64,000 nt of DNA from Verrucomicrobiaceae bacterium (GCA_024232965.1 JACKQF010000001.1:372001-436000); one strand, 5' to 3'; positions 1 to 9,211 are shown, counted from the first letter of the stretch. The notes: generated by a model from the letters alone, not told the origin. Made by a program: numbers and translations.

Positions 1-363
1 GGCGACGGCGAGAGACATGCCGCGTTCGATGGCCGCCAGGGTAGGGGCGAGCCCGGCTGTGCCGACGATGGCGACCAAAACCATGTCTGCATCACAGGCA
101 TTAACGAGATCGACAAGGGCATTCGGGCCGCGATGCAGGGTGACGCCTGCGGGTAGTTGGGGGGTGGCGGCCGCCGCAGCGTCGTCGTCGGTGAGGGCGA
201 TGTGTTTGACTCCTGTTTCGCGGGCTTGAGCGAGCAATTGCTCACTGCTACGGCATGCGGCCAGTCCGACGATCTCCATGCGATCTGGCAAGTCTTGCGC
301 CACCTTCAGCGCGCTGGTTCCAATCGAGCCAGTGGAGCCGAGGAGGAGGACTTTTTTGCGCAT
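1..363 (-). CDS. dxr: 1-deoxy-D-xylulose 5-phosphate reductoisomerase, N-terminal part
   Basis: Reading the minus strand from an ATG at 363 gives MRKKVLLLGSTGSIG, the NADPH-binding Rossmann start of DXR, the second enzyme of the MEP isoprenoid pathway (DXP to 2-C-methyl-D-erythritol 4-phosphate, cytoplasmic). The frame stays open for 121 codons to the window edge, so about two thirds of the protein lies outside. Further family-like text includes MEIVGLAACRSSEQL and MVLVAIVGTAGLAPTLAAI. It starts 20 bases after the cdsA stop on the same strand, so the two are probably cotranscribed; dxr next to cdsA is a common bacterial order. The reading is secure, but the active site cannot be checked. Confidence 0.93.
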   Translation of the reverse strand, partial: MRKKVLLLGSTGSIGTSALKVAQDLPDRMEIVGLAACRSSEQLLAQARETGVKHIALTDDDAAAAATPQLPAGVTLHRGPNALVDLVNACDADMVLVAIVGTAGLAPTLAAIERGMSLAVA

Positions 364-383
364 GAGAGGAGGATGGCTTGGGG

Positions 384-1289
384 CTAGGCTGCGGTGAGAC
401 CTTGAAGGTAGAAATAGAAGACTGGCGCAGTGAAGAGCAGGCTGTCCGTGAGATCAAGAATGCCGCCGATACCGGGCAATGAATGACCAGAGTCTTTGAT
501 GGCCGTGCAGCGCTTGATCACCGACTCCGCCAAATCCCCTGCAATGCCAAGCGCGCAAAGGATGGCGATGAGGATGTAACCGTGGAAGTTTTCGATTGGT
601 GAGAGGTAGCCTTGGCCAAGGTAGAGGATGATGCCGCCGACGGTGAAGGCGGTGATGAAGGCCCCGACAAAACCTTCCCAACTCTTCGCGGGGCTGATGT
701 GGGGAATCATCTTGTGCTTACCGAAGACGGACCCGAAGGCGTAGGCTCCCATGTCGGTGAATTTGGTGACCATGACCACGAACAGCAGCAGGACGAGCCC
801 GTCACCGCCGCCAGGAGGCGCAAACTGAATACGCACCAGGAAGCCATAACAAATGACGGTATAGATGACGCCAAAGACAGTCGAAAAGATGCGATGGAGT
901 GTGACGGTGCCTTCGAGTGAGGTGCGGTAGGCCAGAAAAAAGCAGCCTTGGAGTGTCACGATGATCGCCGCGAGATCGAGCCAGAGTGGCGGCCCTTTGC
1001 CAAGGCGCAGAAGATAGTAAGTGGTGACTGACCACCACGCGACGCCAACGCCAAAGCCCAGGGCGCGATAGGCACCGCTGCCAGTATCGTGCTTCATCAG
1101 GCGAAAGTACTCCGCACAGGTGCCGAGGCCAAAGAAGGCGCTGATGGCGATGAAAAGGCTGTTGCTGCGCCAGGAGCAGGCTGCATAGAGCACTCCCCAC
1201 AAGATGACCGTGCTGAGCAGTCGCAAGGCAAAGGTGCGTCCCTTGCTAGGGCCGACGGGCGCGGGACTGGTTGACGTTGCTGCTGGCAT
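384..1289 (-). CDS. cdsA: Phosphatidate cytidylyltransferase (CDP-diglyceride synthase)
   Basis: A 301-residue polytopic membrane protein that makes CDP-diacylglycerol from CTP and phosphatidic acid, the entry point to phospholipid synthesis. The C-terminal family signature is visible: SPAKSWEGFVGAF, then GDLAESVIKRCTAIKDSG, then LPGIGGILDLTDSL. Compared with the usual PGHGGVLDR-x-D form, the His and Arg of the signature are replaced (Ile and Leu here), while the KD and the final D of the metal-binding region are kept. Several hydrophobic segments span the N-terminal two thirds. It lies between a dynamin-like gene (15-base gap) and dxr (20-base gap), all on the minus strand. Length is typical of the family. 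Confidence 0.93.
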   Translation of the reverse strand: MPAATSTSPAPVGPSKGRTFALRLLSTVILWGVLYAACSWRSNSLFIAISAFFGLGTCAEYFRLMKHDTGSGAYRALGFGVGVAWWSVTTYYLLRLGKGPPLWLDLAAIIVTLQGCFFLAYRTSLEGTVTLHRIFSTVFGVIYTVICYGFLVRIQFAPPGGGDGLVLLLFVVMVTKFTDMGAYAFGSVFGKHKMIPHISPAKSWEGFVGAFITAFTVGGIILYLGQGYLSPIENFHGYILIAILCALGIAGDLAESVIKRCTAIKDSGHSLPGIGGILDLTDSLLFTAPVFYFYLQGLTAA

Positions 1290-1304
1290 GAGGGTGTGGG
1301 CTCG

Positions 1305-3068
1305 TCAGGAGGAATGCTGTGCTGGTTTCAAATGCTGCTCAAGACCGCGCAAGGATGCTTCAAGGTCGGTGAGTTTTTTCATCTGGCCAGACAGCAGCTT
1401 GATGCGCTGTTCGACTTCCTCTTGGGCGGGGTTGAGGATGTTGAGGAATCGATTGAAGGCGGCCTCTACATCGTCGGTGATCTGTTCCCCCAGCATCGTG
1501 CGCAGTGTGCCAGCGGATTCATCGAGCTTGTCGATGAGTTGATGCCGGGTGGCGCTGAGCGTAGCCTTTGTCAGCATGAAGAAGAAGCCGATAATCAATA
1601 GCCCGGCGATGAGTGCCAGACTTGCGGTCAGGGGGCCTTCGAAGAAGTATCCAGCGCCGATGGCTGCCAGAGTGGGGGCGATTAACCACGGCACGAGTCT
1701 TGCGCGGCCCTGTGCGCGCTTCAGACCAGGCTCGATGGACTCATCGAGCTTCAGGCCAATGACGAAGCGTCGAATGGTGGAGTCGATGCGGGAGGTGAAT
1801 CGGCGTGGCAGATCCTGCTCGTATTCTGCCTCTGCTGCGGAGGTGTCGGAGGCGAGGAAAAGGGTGTCTTTCCCGAGCGAGCGCAGGAATCGGGAGTACT
1901 GCGTGTAGTCTTCCTCAAGGATGACGCCGACCTGATTCCAGCGGGGGGTATTGAACTGCTGGAGTTCTTGAAACAGCCGATGGTCTAAGCTCTTTGGCCC
2001 AATGGTGGCGGCGTCGTTGGGTTGGTCTTCATCCTCCTCCCCCGACTTGCCAAAGGCGCGCCTCGTAGAGAGGGCCTGGTCTGCCATGCCCGCAACTCTC
2101 ACTGCGGATTCATGGTACTCGCGCTCGGTCGCATCCAGAGCGGGGGAGATTTTTTTCAGGGTGCGTCCTGCTTGCAGTTGCCGCTCGGTGGCGAGTTCCT
2201 GGAGCATGGCTGACTTACCCTTGGCGGCGTCGAGTGCGGCCTGGACGCGCTCACGGTATTGTGCATGGGTCTGCAGTGCCATGCGCAGGGTGTTGAGGAG
2301 TTTCGTCTGGCGAGTGGCGTTTTGAGTGACGGACGAACTGATGTGTTTTTCCAGCGGTGGGAAACCGCTGTCGAGCATGAGTTTGTCGCGATCAATACCG
2401 GAACTGCGGGCCATGTAGGCTTTCTTGGCGGAGACTGGGAAGATGGGGAAGTCGCGTCCGAATCGCTGGCGGGTCAATTGCGCCATGTAGTCGGTGATGA
2501 CGAGGAGTTCCTCTGGGCTGCGCACGTCGCTTTGTTGGAGGACAAAGATGACATTGCGCATCCACTGGCGGTGCACTTTTTCCAGGAACTGCCAGGCAGA
2601 GGCACCCCAGGGGTTCATTGCAGAGAAGACGAAAATGACGAGATCCGCGATGGGAACAAATCGCTCTGTGATCTGCTGGTGCTCGTTTTCGATGGAATTC
2701 GTGCCGGGGGTATCGACGATGTGGAAGTCCTTGAGGAAATCGATCGGGATGCTGACCTCATCCAGCGTGGGCGTGATGGCCGTGGTGTGAAGGGTATCGC
2801 CGTGCTTGAAAAAGAGGATCTTGTCCGTGGTGGGGATGACTCCAGTACGGGAGAAGTCCTGACCAAAGAGGGCGTTGAGAAAGGTGGACTTTCCGACATT
2901 GACTTCGCCAACGACGACGAAGACAAAGGGCTCCTTGAGACTAGCAAGGAGGTTGTCGAGGATGATGATGGACTCTTTTTCCGCTCCCAGTTCGTGTACC
3001 AATGCTCTCAGCGCGATCAGGTCATTGCTGAGGCTGGTACGGAGCTGGAAATAGTCATCGCCAATCAT
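1305..3068 (-). CDS. Dynamin-family GTPase
   Basis: A 587-residue bacterial dynamin-like protein. The P-loop GEVNVGKST is at about residues 54-62, preceded by a hydrophobic strand (FVFVVV); TTDK follows at switch 1, and DTPGTNS at about 119-125 is the G3 motif. A paired hydrophobic segment around residues 455-505 (LIAPTLAAIGAGYFFEG, then LALIAGLLIIGFFFML) is the likely membrane paddle, followed by a helical tail of about 80 residues rich in Glu, Leu and Gln. Known relatives remodel or fuse membranes with GTP hydrolysis. It stands directly upstream of cdsA, which suggests, but does not prove, a role tied to membrane lipids. The exact substrate membrane is unknown. Confidence 0.85.
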   Translation of the reverse strand: MIGDDYFQLRTSLSNDLIALRALVHELGAEKESIIILDNLLASLKEPFVFVVVGEVNVGKSTFLNALFGQDFSRTGVIPTTDKILFFKHGDTLHTTAITPTLDEVSIPIDFLKDFHIVDTPGTNSIENEHQQITERFVPIADLVIFVFSAMNPWGASAWQFLEKVHRQWMRNVIFVLQQSDVRSPEELLVITDYMAQLTRQRFGRDFPIFPVSAKKAYMARSSGIDRDKLMLDSGFPPLEKHISSSVTQNATRQTKLLNTLRMALQTHAQYRERVQAALDAAKGKSAMLQELATERQLQAGRTLKKISPALDATEREYHESAVRVAGMADQALSTRRAFGKSGEEDEDQPNDAATIGPKSLDHRLFQELQQFNTPRWNQVGVILEEDYTQYSRFLRSLGKDTLFLASDTSAAEAEYEQDLPRRFTSRIDSTIRRFVIGLKLDESIEPGLKRAQGRARLVPWLIAPTLAAIGAGYFFEGPLTASLALIAGLLIIGFFFMLTKATLSATRHQLIDKLDESAGTLRTMLGEQITDDVEAAFNRFLNILNPAQEEVEQRIKLLSGQMKKLTDLEASLRGLEQHLKPAQHSS

Positions 3069-3117
3069 CCGGGAGCGTGAAAAGGGAGGGCAGAGTGGGC
3101 TCTTTGCTGTGGTCGGT

Positions 3118-4032
3118 CTAGGAACCGGAACCGCTCACAACGCTGGCAGGCCGAATGAGAACTCCGAGAGGCATGTTGGCCTTCTCGATGTTCATCAACT
3201 GACTCACCGTTACGAATTGGAAGCCCTTGGCCAGCAATTGATCGAGCGCCTGCGGGACTGCCACGATTGTCGGCGCGTGGATGTCGTGGGTGAGGAGGAT
3301 ACTGCCATTGCGGGCACCGCTGACGAGGCGGTTCACCACGACGGACACGCCAGGGCGGCGCCAGTCCTGCGGATCGACGGACCAAAGGATGCAGGGGTAG
3401 CCGAACTCGGAGTAAATGAGGTTTTTCAAGCGGGTGTTGATGGCTCCATATGGGGGGCGCATCAGGTGTGGGCGGTAACCGGCGATCTCGAAGAGGGCCT
3501 CGTCACTGCGGCGCAGTTCTTTGCGGACGGCGTCGTCTGAGATGCTGGAGAGGCTGGCGTGCGTCCAGGTGTGATTGCCGATCTCGTGGCCTTCTCTGAG
3601 GATGCGGCGGACAAGGTCCGGATACTGTTTCACGTTCTGTCCGACCAGGAAGAAGGTAGCCTTGATGTTGCGCTGGGCGAGGATGTCCAGCAGCTTGGGC
3701 GTGTTCACCGGGTGCGGGCCATCGTCAAAGGTGATGGCGAGTACAGGCTTATCCGTCTGGACGGAGGAGTAGCTCAAACGTGCGCCAGCTGGCGGGACCT
3801 GGGGCATGGTCGATGGTTGATTCAACCGCGCTGCCATGGGGTTGGTGCGTGGCGTGGATGGCGGTGTCGTCTGTGCGGGCAGGGGCTTGCGCACTTCCGC
3901 CGCAATCTCTGGGCCGGAGCTGTCTTTTTTGAACATTGAGCACCCGGATTGAGTGCTGAGCATGATACCGATCCAAAGGCTTGCGTACATGAGTGGGGAT
4001 TTCACGGTCGGAGAGTAGAGGGAAACCTTCAT
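3118..4032 (-). CDS. Polysaccharide deacetylase (NodB domain), exported
   Basis: A carbohydrate esterase family 4 type protein of 304 residues from the ATG at 4032; a TTG 24 bases earlier is also in frame. The metal and catalytic motifs are present: TFDDGPHP (motif 1), GNHTWTHASL (motif 2) and RPPYGAIN (motif 3). The N-terminus has a hydrophobic segment ending in STQSGCSMF, so it may be a lipoprotein, although the lipobox is imperfect (Gln at -3). A Pro/Thr-rich linker precedes the catalytic domain. Such enzymes deacetylate peptidoglycan, chitin or capsular GlcNAc in the envelope; the substrate cannot be told from sequence. No good ribosome-binding site decides the start. Confidence 0.85.
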   Translation of the reverse strand: MKVSLYSPTVKSPLMYASLWIGIMLSTQSGCSMFKKDSSGPEIAAEVRKPLPAQTTPPSTPRTNPMAARLNQPSTMPQVPPAGARLSYSSVQTDKPVLAITFDDGPHPVNTPKLLDILAQRNIKATFFLVGQNVKQYPDLVRRILREGHEIGNHTWTHASLSSISDDAVRKELRRSDEALFEIAGYRPHLMRPPYGAINTRLKNLIYSEFGYPCILWSVDPQDWRRPGVSVVVNRLVSGARNGSILLTHDIHAPTIVAVPQALDQLLAKGFQFVTVSQLMNIEKANMPLGVLIRPASVVSGSGS

Positions 4033-4137
4033 TTGGGAAAGTCTGATTTTCTTCAAAATTAGGGTCTGTTGAGAACAACGCAGAAATCCGAGCCAATCGG
4101 GATCGATTTTCCACTTCTTCGGGAATGGTGGGATTCT

Positions 4138-4470
4138 CTACTGATCGAAGACAAGCCGGGGTTTGATTTTTTCCAAGGTCTTGGGGCCGATGCCTTTGAC
4201 GTTGATTAAGTCCTCCGCTTTGGTGTAGGGGCGCCCTGCCTTGATGCGGGCTGCGATGTCCGGGCCGACTTCTGGGAGAGTGGTAAGTTGCTCGATGGTG
4301 GCGGTGTTGGGATTGACGGGGCGGGTGGAGGGATCACCCCGCAGGAGGATGAAACCCACGACCAAGAGACAAAGCACGATAACGCCAATGAACAGCAGGC
4401 GCTGGGTGCGCTCCCGCGACTTGATCTGTTCTTGGCGCTTTTCGATGAACTTGTTGAAGATCTCGCTCAT
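4138..4470 (-). CDS. ComEA-like helix-hairpin-helix protein, membrane-anchored
   Basis: A 110-residue protein with a basic coiled N-terminus (FIEKRQEQIKSRERTQR), one transmembrane segment at about residues 26-43 (LLFIGVIVLCLLVVGFIL), and a C-terminal double helix-hairpin-helix domain: NPNTATIEQLTTLPEVGP, then GRPYTKAEDL and NVKGIGPKTLEKIKP. This is the ComEA/HhH architecture that binds double-stranded DNA outside the inner membrane, with the GIG hairpin intact. The presence of ComEA alone does not prove competence, because no comEC or pilus genes are in the window. It is separated from its neighbours by 70-100 bases. Confidence 0.82.
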   Translation of the reverse strand: MSEIFNKFIEKRQEQIKSRERTQRLLFIGVIVLCLLVVGFILLRGDPSTRPVNPNTATIEQLTTLPEVGPDIAARIKAGRPYTKAEDLINVKGIGPKTLEKIKPRLVFDQ

Positions 4471-4541
4471 TCAGCTTGGTATGGGTTGAGGGTGCAGGGT
4501 TCGCAACTGGAAATGCTCCCGGATTGCTGCACGTTCGAGGA

Positions 4542-6116
4542 TTACTTCAGGTCCTGGCCCTTAGTCTCAGGTGCAAACCAGATCAGTACCATCCCGACCA
4601 CGTAGATGCAGGAGAGGACGGAGAAGGCATTGGCTTCCACATGCAATTGCATCAGGCGGCGGGCTTCTCCTTCGAGTTGCACGACTTTGTCGGAGCCGAA
4701 CATGCTCATGAGGTTTACGAACTGCAGGGAGCCGATCGCTGCGATGAGTCGTCCGAAGTTGAAGCAAAAGCCTTGGCCCGTGGCACGAACGCTGGTGGGG
4801 AAGAGTTCAGGGAAATACAGTGGGAAGAAACCATAGAAGGAGGCGGTCAGCCCTCCCAAGAGAAAGGCAGTCGTGATCAACCACACTGGCATGCCGGTGC
4901 CGGTGTAAGAGTGATTGGTCTGGAAGAATAGGAAGGCCGACCCGAGCGCCAGCAGGCAGAGCAGGAAGTAAGTGACGCGACGGCCGAGTCTATCTGCGAT
5001 GAGCGGTGTGATGATGGTCACGAGGATGGCACCAAGGGCGGTGGCGATCACGACGTACTCGATGATGTTCGACTTGGTGCCATCTGGCGAAAGGAAGGAG
5101 GCCCACTTAGCCGCCTGTTGGGCGGAACCCCAGGTTCCCATCAGCGCCACTGCGGCGAGTCCTGCACCGATTAGCAGGCCACGCATAATGTAGGCGCGAT
5201 CTGCGGTTTGGACGCTGCCGCCAGCTTGTGCGCGAGTCATGTAGCGTCGCACGGGATGAAGGTAACCCCAGAGGGCGATGCCCAGTCCGGCAAAGGTGAC
5301 GGGGAGGGCGACCACATTGCCCACTTTCTCCAAAATTTGTGGTGTCCAAACGGCGATGATAGCCAGCGCGGCGATGGCTGCAATGAGCACGCCGAGGAGG
5401 TCTTTGGTGGCCCAGTGCGAGGTCGATCCAGATTTCTTCTCCTCTTCCCATTTGTGGGATTCGGGGACGAAAATGAGGATGAAGAAGTTGATGAGTGCCG
5501 GTGCCGCACCGCTGATCGCGAGAAACCGCCAGCCGCGGTTGTGGAGGAGGTAGTCGGCGGATTCTTGGCTGATGCCGATGCTGCTGATCCAGTGGCCGAC
5601 GGTATCAAGGCTGGCGTTCAGGTAGAGGCTGAGCACTCCAGTCAGAAGGAAGCCGACGTTGGATGCGGCACCAATGAGGCCTGCGATCCAAGCACGGTTT
5701 TTGTTGCCCCAGATCTCGTTTACGAGGGCGACGCCCAGTGCCCACTCGCCACCCATTCCGAGCGAGGCGACGAAGCGCAGTGCAGCGAACTGCCAGGCTT
5801 CTTTCGCAAAGGCGCAAAGCCCGGTGAAAATGGCGAAGGTAAAGATGGCCAACGTCATGGCTTTGACGCGGCCCAGTTTGTCGCCCAACCATCCGAAAAG
5901 CACACCTCCAGTGGCTGCGCCGACAAGGAAAATGGCGATGATGACGGTGAACCACTGGCCTTGAACCGCAGCGGTGGCCTCCGGCAGCATGTCCTGCAAT
6001 GCTGGCTTTCCAATTAGGGGGAAGAGGCCCATCTCAAATCCATCAAACATCCAGCCGAGAATGGCGGCGACAAGGGCGGCAATGTGGGATTTGTTTTTCT
6101 TTGCAGGATCGGTCAT
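4542..6116 (-). CDS. Major facilitator superfamily transporter
   Basis: A 524-residue MFS permease with about 12 hydrophobic segments. The N-terminal pattern GWMFDGFEMGLFPLIG and the cytoplasmic loop GWLGDKLGRVKAM are typical of the sugar/organic-acid MFS branches (AAHS-like or SHS-like). A second RxGRR-type loop (DRLGRRVTYF) follows the central loop. It is longer than usual because of a central insert of about 60-70 residues. It follows a dehydrogenase operon on the same strand and may import the substrate or product of that enzyme; the substrate is not predictable. Start ATG at 6116, 38 bases after the preceding gene. Confidence 0.85.
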   Translation of the reverse strand: MTDPAKKNKSHIAALVAAILGWMFDGFEMGLFPLIGKPALQDMLPEATAAVQGQWFTVIIAIFLVGAATGGVLFGWLGDKLGRVKAMTLAIFTFAIFTGLCAFAKEAWQFAALRFVASLGMGGEWALGVALVNEIWGNKNRAWIAGLIGAASNVGFLLTGVLSLYLNASLDTVGHWISSIGISQESADYLLHNRGWRFLAISGAAPALINFFILIFVPESHKWEEEKKSGSTSHWATKDLLGVLIAAIAALAIIAVWTPQILEKVGNVVALPVTFAGLGIALWGYLHPVRRYMTRAQAGGSVQTADRAYIMRGLLIGAGLAAVALMGTWGSAQQAAKWASFLSPDGTKSNIIEYVVIATALGAILVTIITPLIADRLGRRVTYFLLCLLALGSAFLFFQTNHSYTGTGMPVWLITTAFLLGGLTASFYGFFPLYFPELFPTSVRATGQGFCFNFGRLIAAIGSLQFVNLMSMFGSDKVVQLEGEARRLMQLHVEANAFSVLSCIYVVGMVLIWFAPETKGQDLK

Positions 6117-6154
6117 GAGGTGTGGTGTGGGTTGGATTGCGTAAAAGTGAGACT

Positions 6155-6799
6155 TCAGGCAACGTCCTGAAGGCCGAGTTTCTCAATAATTTCTGCCGGG
6201 ACGCCGGGGTAGGGGCCACCGATGCTGACATTGCCGACGTAACCGAGCTGCGCCCAGTTCTTGGTGGACGTGTAATAGCCACCAAGACAGAGTTGGCGGA
6301 AGGTGGTGAAGAATTTCTTGGGCACAGGTGCCGCCTCGGGGGCCGCGATTTTATCGACAAGTGCGGTTTGCTCGGCCAGCGATAGTTCGGTGAAGGTTTT
6401 TTCGTGGGCCTGGAAGGCTGCGGTATTCACCCATGCCAACCCTCCACGGATGGTCTCGCAATCATCGCGTTGATCGGGATAGGGTGCACTTAGCCACTCG
6501 TTCATGAAGTCAGCGATGCCGACCGCGCTGGCGGCTGGACCATGCTCATCTGCGGGCAAGATGATGTCTGCCAGCACATCGATTTGCTTCAACTCTGCTT
6601 CTGTGAGGGTCTTCGGCCAAGCCTCAGGGTAAGGCTGGGCCATGAAGTCTGGATCCTGGATCGGATGTCGCGTCGGGAAGGCGGGCGGGGCAGGCTCGGT
6701 CTCGCCAGGGGCAGCGAGTCCAGGGAGAGCAGTCGCTGCCGTCGCGGAACCGGTGAACCATTTGAGGGCGGAGCGGCGGGAGAGTTTGGGTGCAGGCAT
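6155..6799 (-). CDS. Gluconate 2-dehydrogenase subunit 3 family protein, Tat-exported
   Basis: From the ATG at 6799 this is a 214-residue protein beginning MPAPKLSRRSALKWFTG, a twin-arginine signal (SRRSALKW), followed by an Ala-rich region. The body fits the gluconate 2-dehydrogenase subunit 3 family: LTEAELKQIDVLADIILPAD, then GVADFMNEWL-like text, then TFRQLCLGGYYTS near the C-terminus. In characterised enzymes this small subunit escorts the FAD-containing GMC subunit across the membrane by the Tat pathway. The matching GMC subunit is encoded two genes upstream (7316-9094), which supports the assignment. The longer open frame to 6955 lacks a signal peptide and is less likely. Confidence 0.85.
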   Translation of the reverse strand: MPAPKLSRRSALKWFTGSATAATALPGLAAPGETEPAPPAFPTRHPIQDPDFMAQPYPEAWPKTLTEAELKQIDVLADIILPADEHGPAASAVGIADFMNEWLSAPYPDQRDDCETIRGGLAWVNTAAFQAHEKTFTELSLAEQTALVDKIAAPEAAPVPKKFFTTFRQLCLGGYYTSTKNWAQLGYVGNVSIGGPYPGVPAEIIEKLGLQDVA

Positions 6800-6860
6800 G
6801 GCGGGGAGGGGGGCAGGGTGGAGGATGGACTTAAAATAAGGGGAAACCAAAAATTGGGCA

Positions 6861-7304
6861 TCATTCGAAGGTCGCAGGCGCTGACTCGGGCGATAGCAGT
6901 AACATGATGAACCAAAGCAGAGGGAATGCCACGGCGGTGAGATGGATGCCTCCAAAAATGGAAATGCCTAGCGTCGCCGCAGCCATCAGACTGAGGTGAA
7001 AACGAGTATTTTTTTGACTCATTCCATCCCGAAAAATGCATGCCGTGCAGAGCGTCGCACCAATAAGCATGGCAGTGAGTGCAGGCGCAGCCCAGCTCCC
7101 GAGGATCTTTAGCTTCTCGGTCGTTCCGGCAATGCCCTCCATGATTTGGGCCATATCTTCTGTGCTGAGATTGAGGTCCCCGACCGTGCGGCTGATCAGG
7201 CACTGCGTAGCCACTAGGCCTGCGACTCCTATCCAATACATGATGATCCCACTCTTGAGTGGCATGCACATGTTAGGAGAACTGGTGGTTGGTTCTGATT
7301 CCAT
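6861..7304 (-). CDS. Small integral membrane protein of the GMC dehydrogenase operon, unknown
   Basis: A 147-residue hydrophobic protein with about four predicted membrane segments (GIIMYWIGVAGLVATQCL, an AAPALTAMLIGATLCTACIF segment, LMAAATLGISIFGGIHL and AVAFPLLWFIMLLL). The ATG at 7304 has GGTGAG just upstream; a GTG at 7319 would overlap the GMC stop. It sits between the GMC subunit and its small Tat subunit, so it is probably cotranscribed and may help anchor the complex or pass electrons, but no heme or quinone motif is visible. No family recognised. Confidence 0.65.
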   Translation of the reverse strand: MESEPTTSSPNMCMPLKSGIIMYWIGVAGLVATQCLISRTVGDLNLSTEDMAQIMEGIAGTTEKLKILGSWAAPALTAMLIGATLCTACIFRDGMSQKNTRFHLSLMAAATLGISIFGGIHLTAVAFPLLWFIMLLLSPESAPATFE

Positions 7305-7315
7305 GAGCTCACCAA

Positions 7316-9094
7316 TCACACGTCGCCACGCTTCATCGCATCCATCAGGTATTCACAGGATCGCCAGGCGAGGGCGAGGATGGTGAGGGTGGGGTTTTTG
7401 TCGGGGTTGCTGGGGAGGACGGCGCCGTCCATGAGGAACAAGTTCTTCACGTCCCAGGTTTGGCAGTATTGATTGGTCACAGAACTGCCAGCCTTAGCGC
7501 CCATGCGTGCGGTGCCGACTTCGTGGATGATTTCGCCGGGCTTCTTGATGGCATCGCGTCCACTTAGCGGATTGGCTTTGCCGCCCATCGCGGTCAGCAG
7601 TTCAGCAAAGGTCTGCTGCATGTGCTCGGCCTGTTTGATTTCGTGGTCGCTCCACTTCCAGTTAAACCGCAGCACCGGGATGCCCCATTGATCCACGACC
7701 TTGGGGTCGAGCTCGCAGTAGCAGTCCTTGTTGGGCACCATTTCACCCCGACCCGAGAATCCGAAAGAGGCACCGTAGTAGCGCCGGGCTTCTTCCTTCA
7801 ACTTGCTGCCATAGACCCCGGGAGCGGTGGTGTTCAGGATGGAGAGGCTATTGACGGATGGCATCTGACGGCCACCGCCCATTTCAATGTGATAACCTCG
7901 TGGAAAGCCCAGCGCGGCATGGTCGCGCACCTTCCACCAGGGCGAATAGACGTGCAGTCCGCCGGCCCCATCTTCGTTGTAGGGAGGCAAATCTTCCATC
8001 GCAGGAATGTGGGCTGTGAGACCCGTGCCGACGCTGTCCATCAGATTGCGCCCGACCTCGCCACTGGAGTTCGCGGTGCCGCCACTGTCTTTGCCTTTGG
8101 AATTCAGGAGGATGCGAGTGGTCTCGCAGGAACTGGCGGCGAGGATGACGACACGCGCCTTTGCGACGGCATCCCGACGGGTGACTTTATCAATGTAATG
8201 CACACCCGTCGCACGTCCGTCGGGACCGATGATGACTTCCCGCACCATTGCATCGGTGATGATGTCCAGATTCCCCGTGGCCAACGCGGCTGGCAGCAAG
8301 ACGGTGGTGCTTTGGAAGTTGGCGCGGATCGAACAACCTCGCACGCAATTGGTGGCCCAAAAACAGGCCGCACGCAGCGCCATGTCTTTGCTCAGGATCT
8401 CCTGCGCCTTGGCGTTTCCAGGGAAGAGTTTCTTCGGCAGGTTCTTGGCGTCGAGCGGTTGGCTCAGCACGGCGCGGTGCGCCGCTACAATCGGAACACC
8501 GATTTTCTTGCCAGCCTTCTTGGCCAGCAATTCGCCAACACGGGGCTTCGGCGGGGGCAGCAGAACGCCAGGTGAAGAGTTCGGGGCGTTTTCGATACCA
8601 TCGTTTTCGCCATACACGCCGATCAGCATCTCCACCTTGTCATACCATGGGGCGAGGTCCTGGTAAGTCATCGGCCAGTCAACGCCCAGACCATCGCGCG
8701 AGGCGCAGTTGAAGTCATGCTCGCCGAATCGCAGGGCGATGCGGCCCCAGTGGTTCGTACGTCCGCCGAGCATCCGCGCCCGCCACCACCAGAAGTCGCC
8801 TTCCGTGCCTTTTTTGTTGGTGTAGGGCTCTCCCGCCACCTGCCAGCCGCCAATGTTACAGTCGTAATGGCCGAAGGGGCGCGCCGGTGTACGCTCGCCG
8901 CGCAAAGGTGCCATTTCGGGCGTATTGAACATCGCGGTTTCTTTGGCTGGATCGTAATTCCGACCCGCCTCGATCATCAAGACCTTCACACCCTCCAGCG
9001 CCAAGCGGAGTGCAGCCATCCCACCTCCAGCACCGGAACCGACAACGATAACATCATACTGGGGCTGGGTTTTGCGATCCGTGAGAACAGGCAT
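7316..9094 (-). CDS. GMC family FAD-dependent oxidoreductase, large subunit
   Basis: A 592-residue flavoprotein starting MPVLTDRKTQPQYDVIVVGS. The ADP-binding motif VVGSGAGGGMAALRLALEG is at about residues 16-34, and the C-terminal GMC_oxred_C block has HEVGTARMG and ends in PSNPDKNPTLTILALA, where the usual His-Asn catalytic pair is expected. Members oxidise sugars, sugar acids or alcohols and pass electrons to the respiratory chain through a partner subunit. It heads an operon with a small membrane protein, the Tat-exported subunit 3 and an MFS permease. The frame is open much further upstream, but that part lies antisense to the Gfo/Idh gene and has no family text. A CxxC-type cluster (CFWATNCVRGC) is also present, common in this branch. 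Confidence 0.88.
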   Translation of the reverse strand: MPVLTDRKTQPQYDVIVVGSGAGGGMAALRLALEGVKVLMIEAGRNYDPAKETAMFNTPEMAPLRGERTPARPFGHYDCNIGGWQVAGEPYTNKKGTEGDFWWWRARMLGGRTNHWGRIALRFGEHDFNCASRDGLGVDWPMTYQDLAPWYDKVEMLIGVYGENDGIENAPNSSPGVLLPPPKPRVGELLAKKAGKKIGVPIVAAHRAVLSQPLDAKNLPKKLFPGNAKAQEILSKDMALRAACFWATNCVRGCSIRANFQSTTVLLPAALATGNLDIITDAMVREVIIGPDGRATGVHYIDKVTRRDAVAKARVVILAASSCETTRILLNSKGKDSGGTANSSGEVGRNLMDSVGTGLTAHIPAMEDLPPYNEDGAGGLHVYSPWWKVRDHAALGFPRGYHIEMGGGRQMPSVNSLSILNTTAPGVYGSKLKEEARRYYGASFGFSGRGEMVPNKDCYCELDPKVVDQWGIPVLRFNWKWSDHEIKQAEHMQQTFAELLTAMGGKANPLSGRDAIKKPGEIIHEVGTARMGAKAGSSVTNQYCQTWDVKNLFLMDGAVLPSNPDKNPTLTILALAWRSCEYLMDAMKRGDV

Positions 9095-9211
9095 CCGCCA
9101 TTGTTGCCGAGCCCAGCCCAAATGGGCAAGCCTTTGTAGCGATGGAGCGGTGTTTTTTCGAGGAACTCGGAAAGGTTGCCTTTCGGAGGAGAGTTCGTTT
9201 AGTGGACTTCT

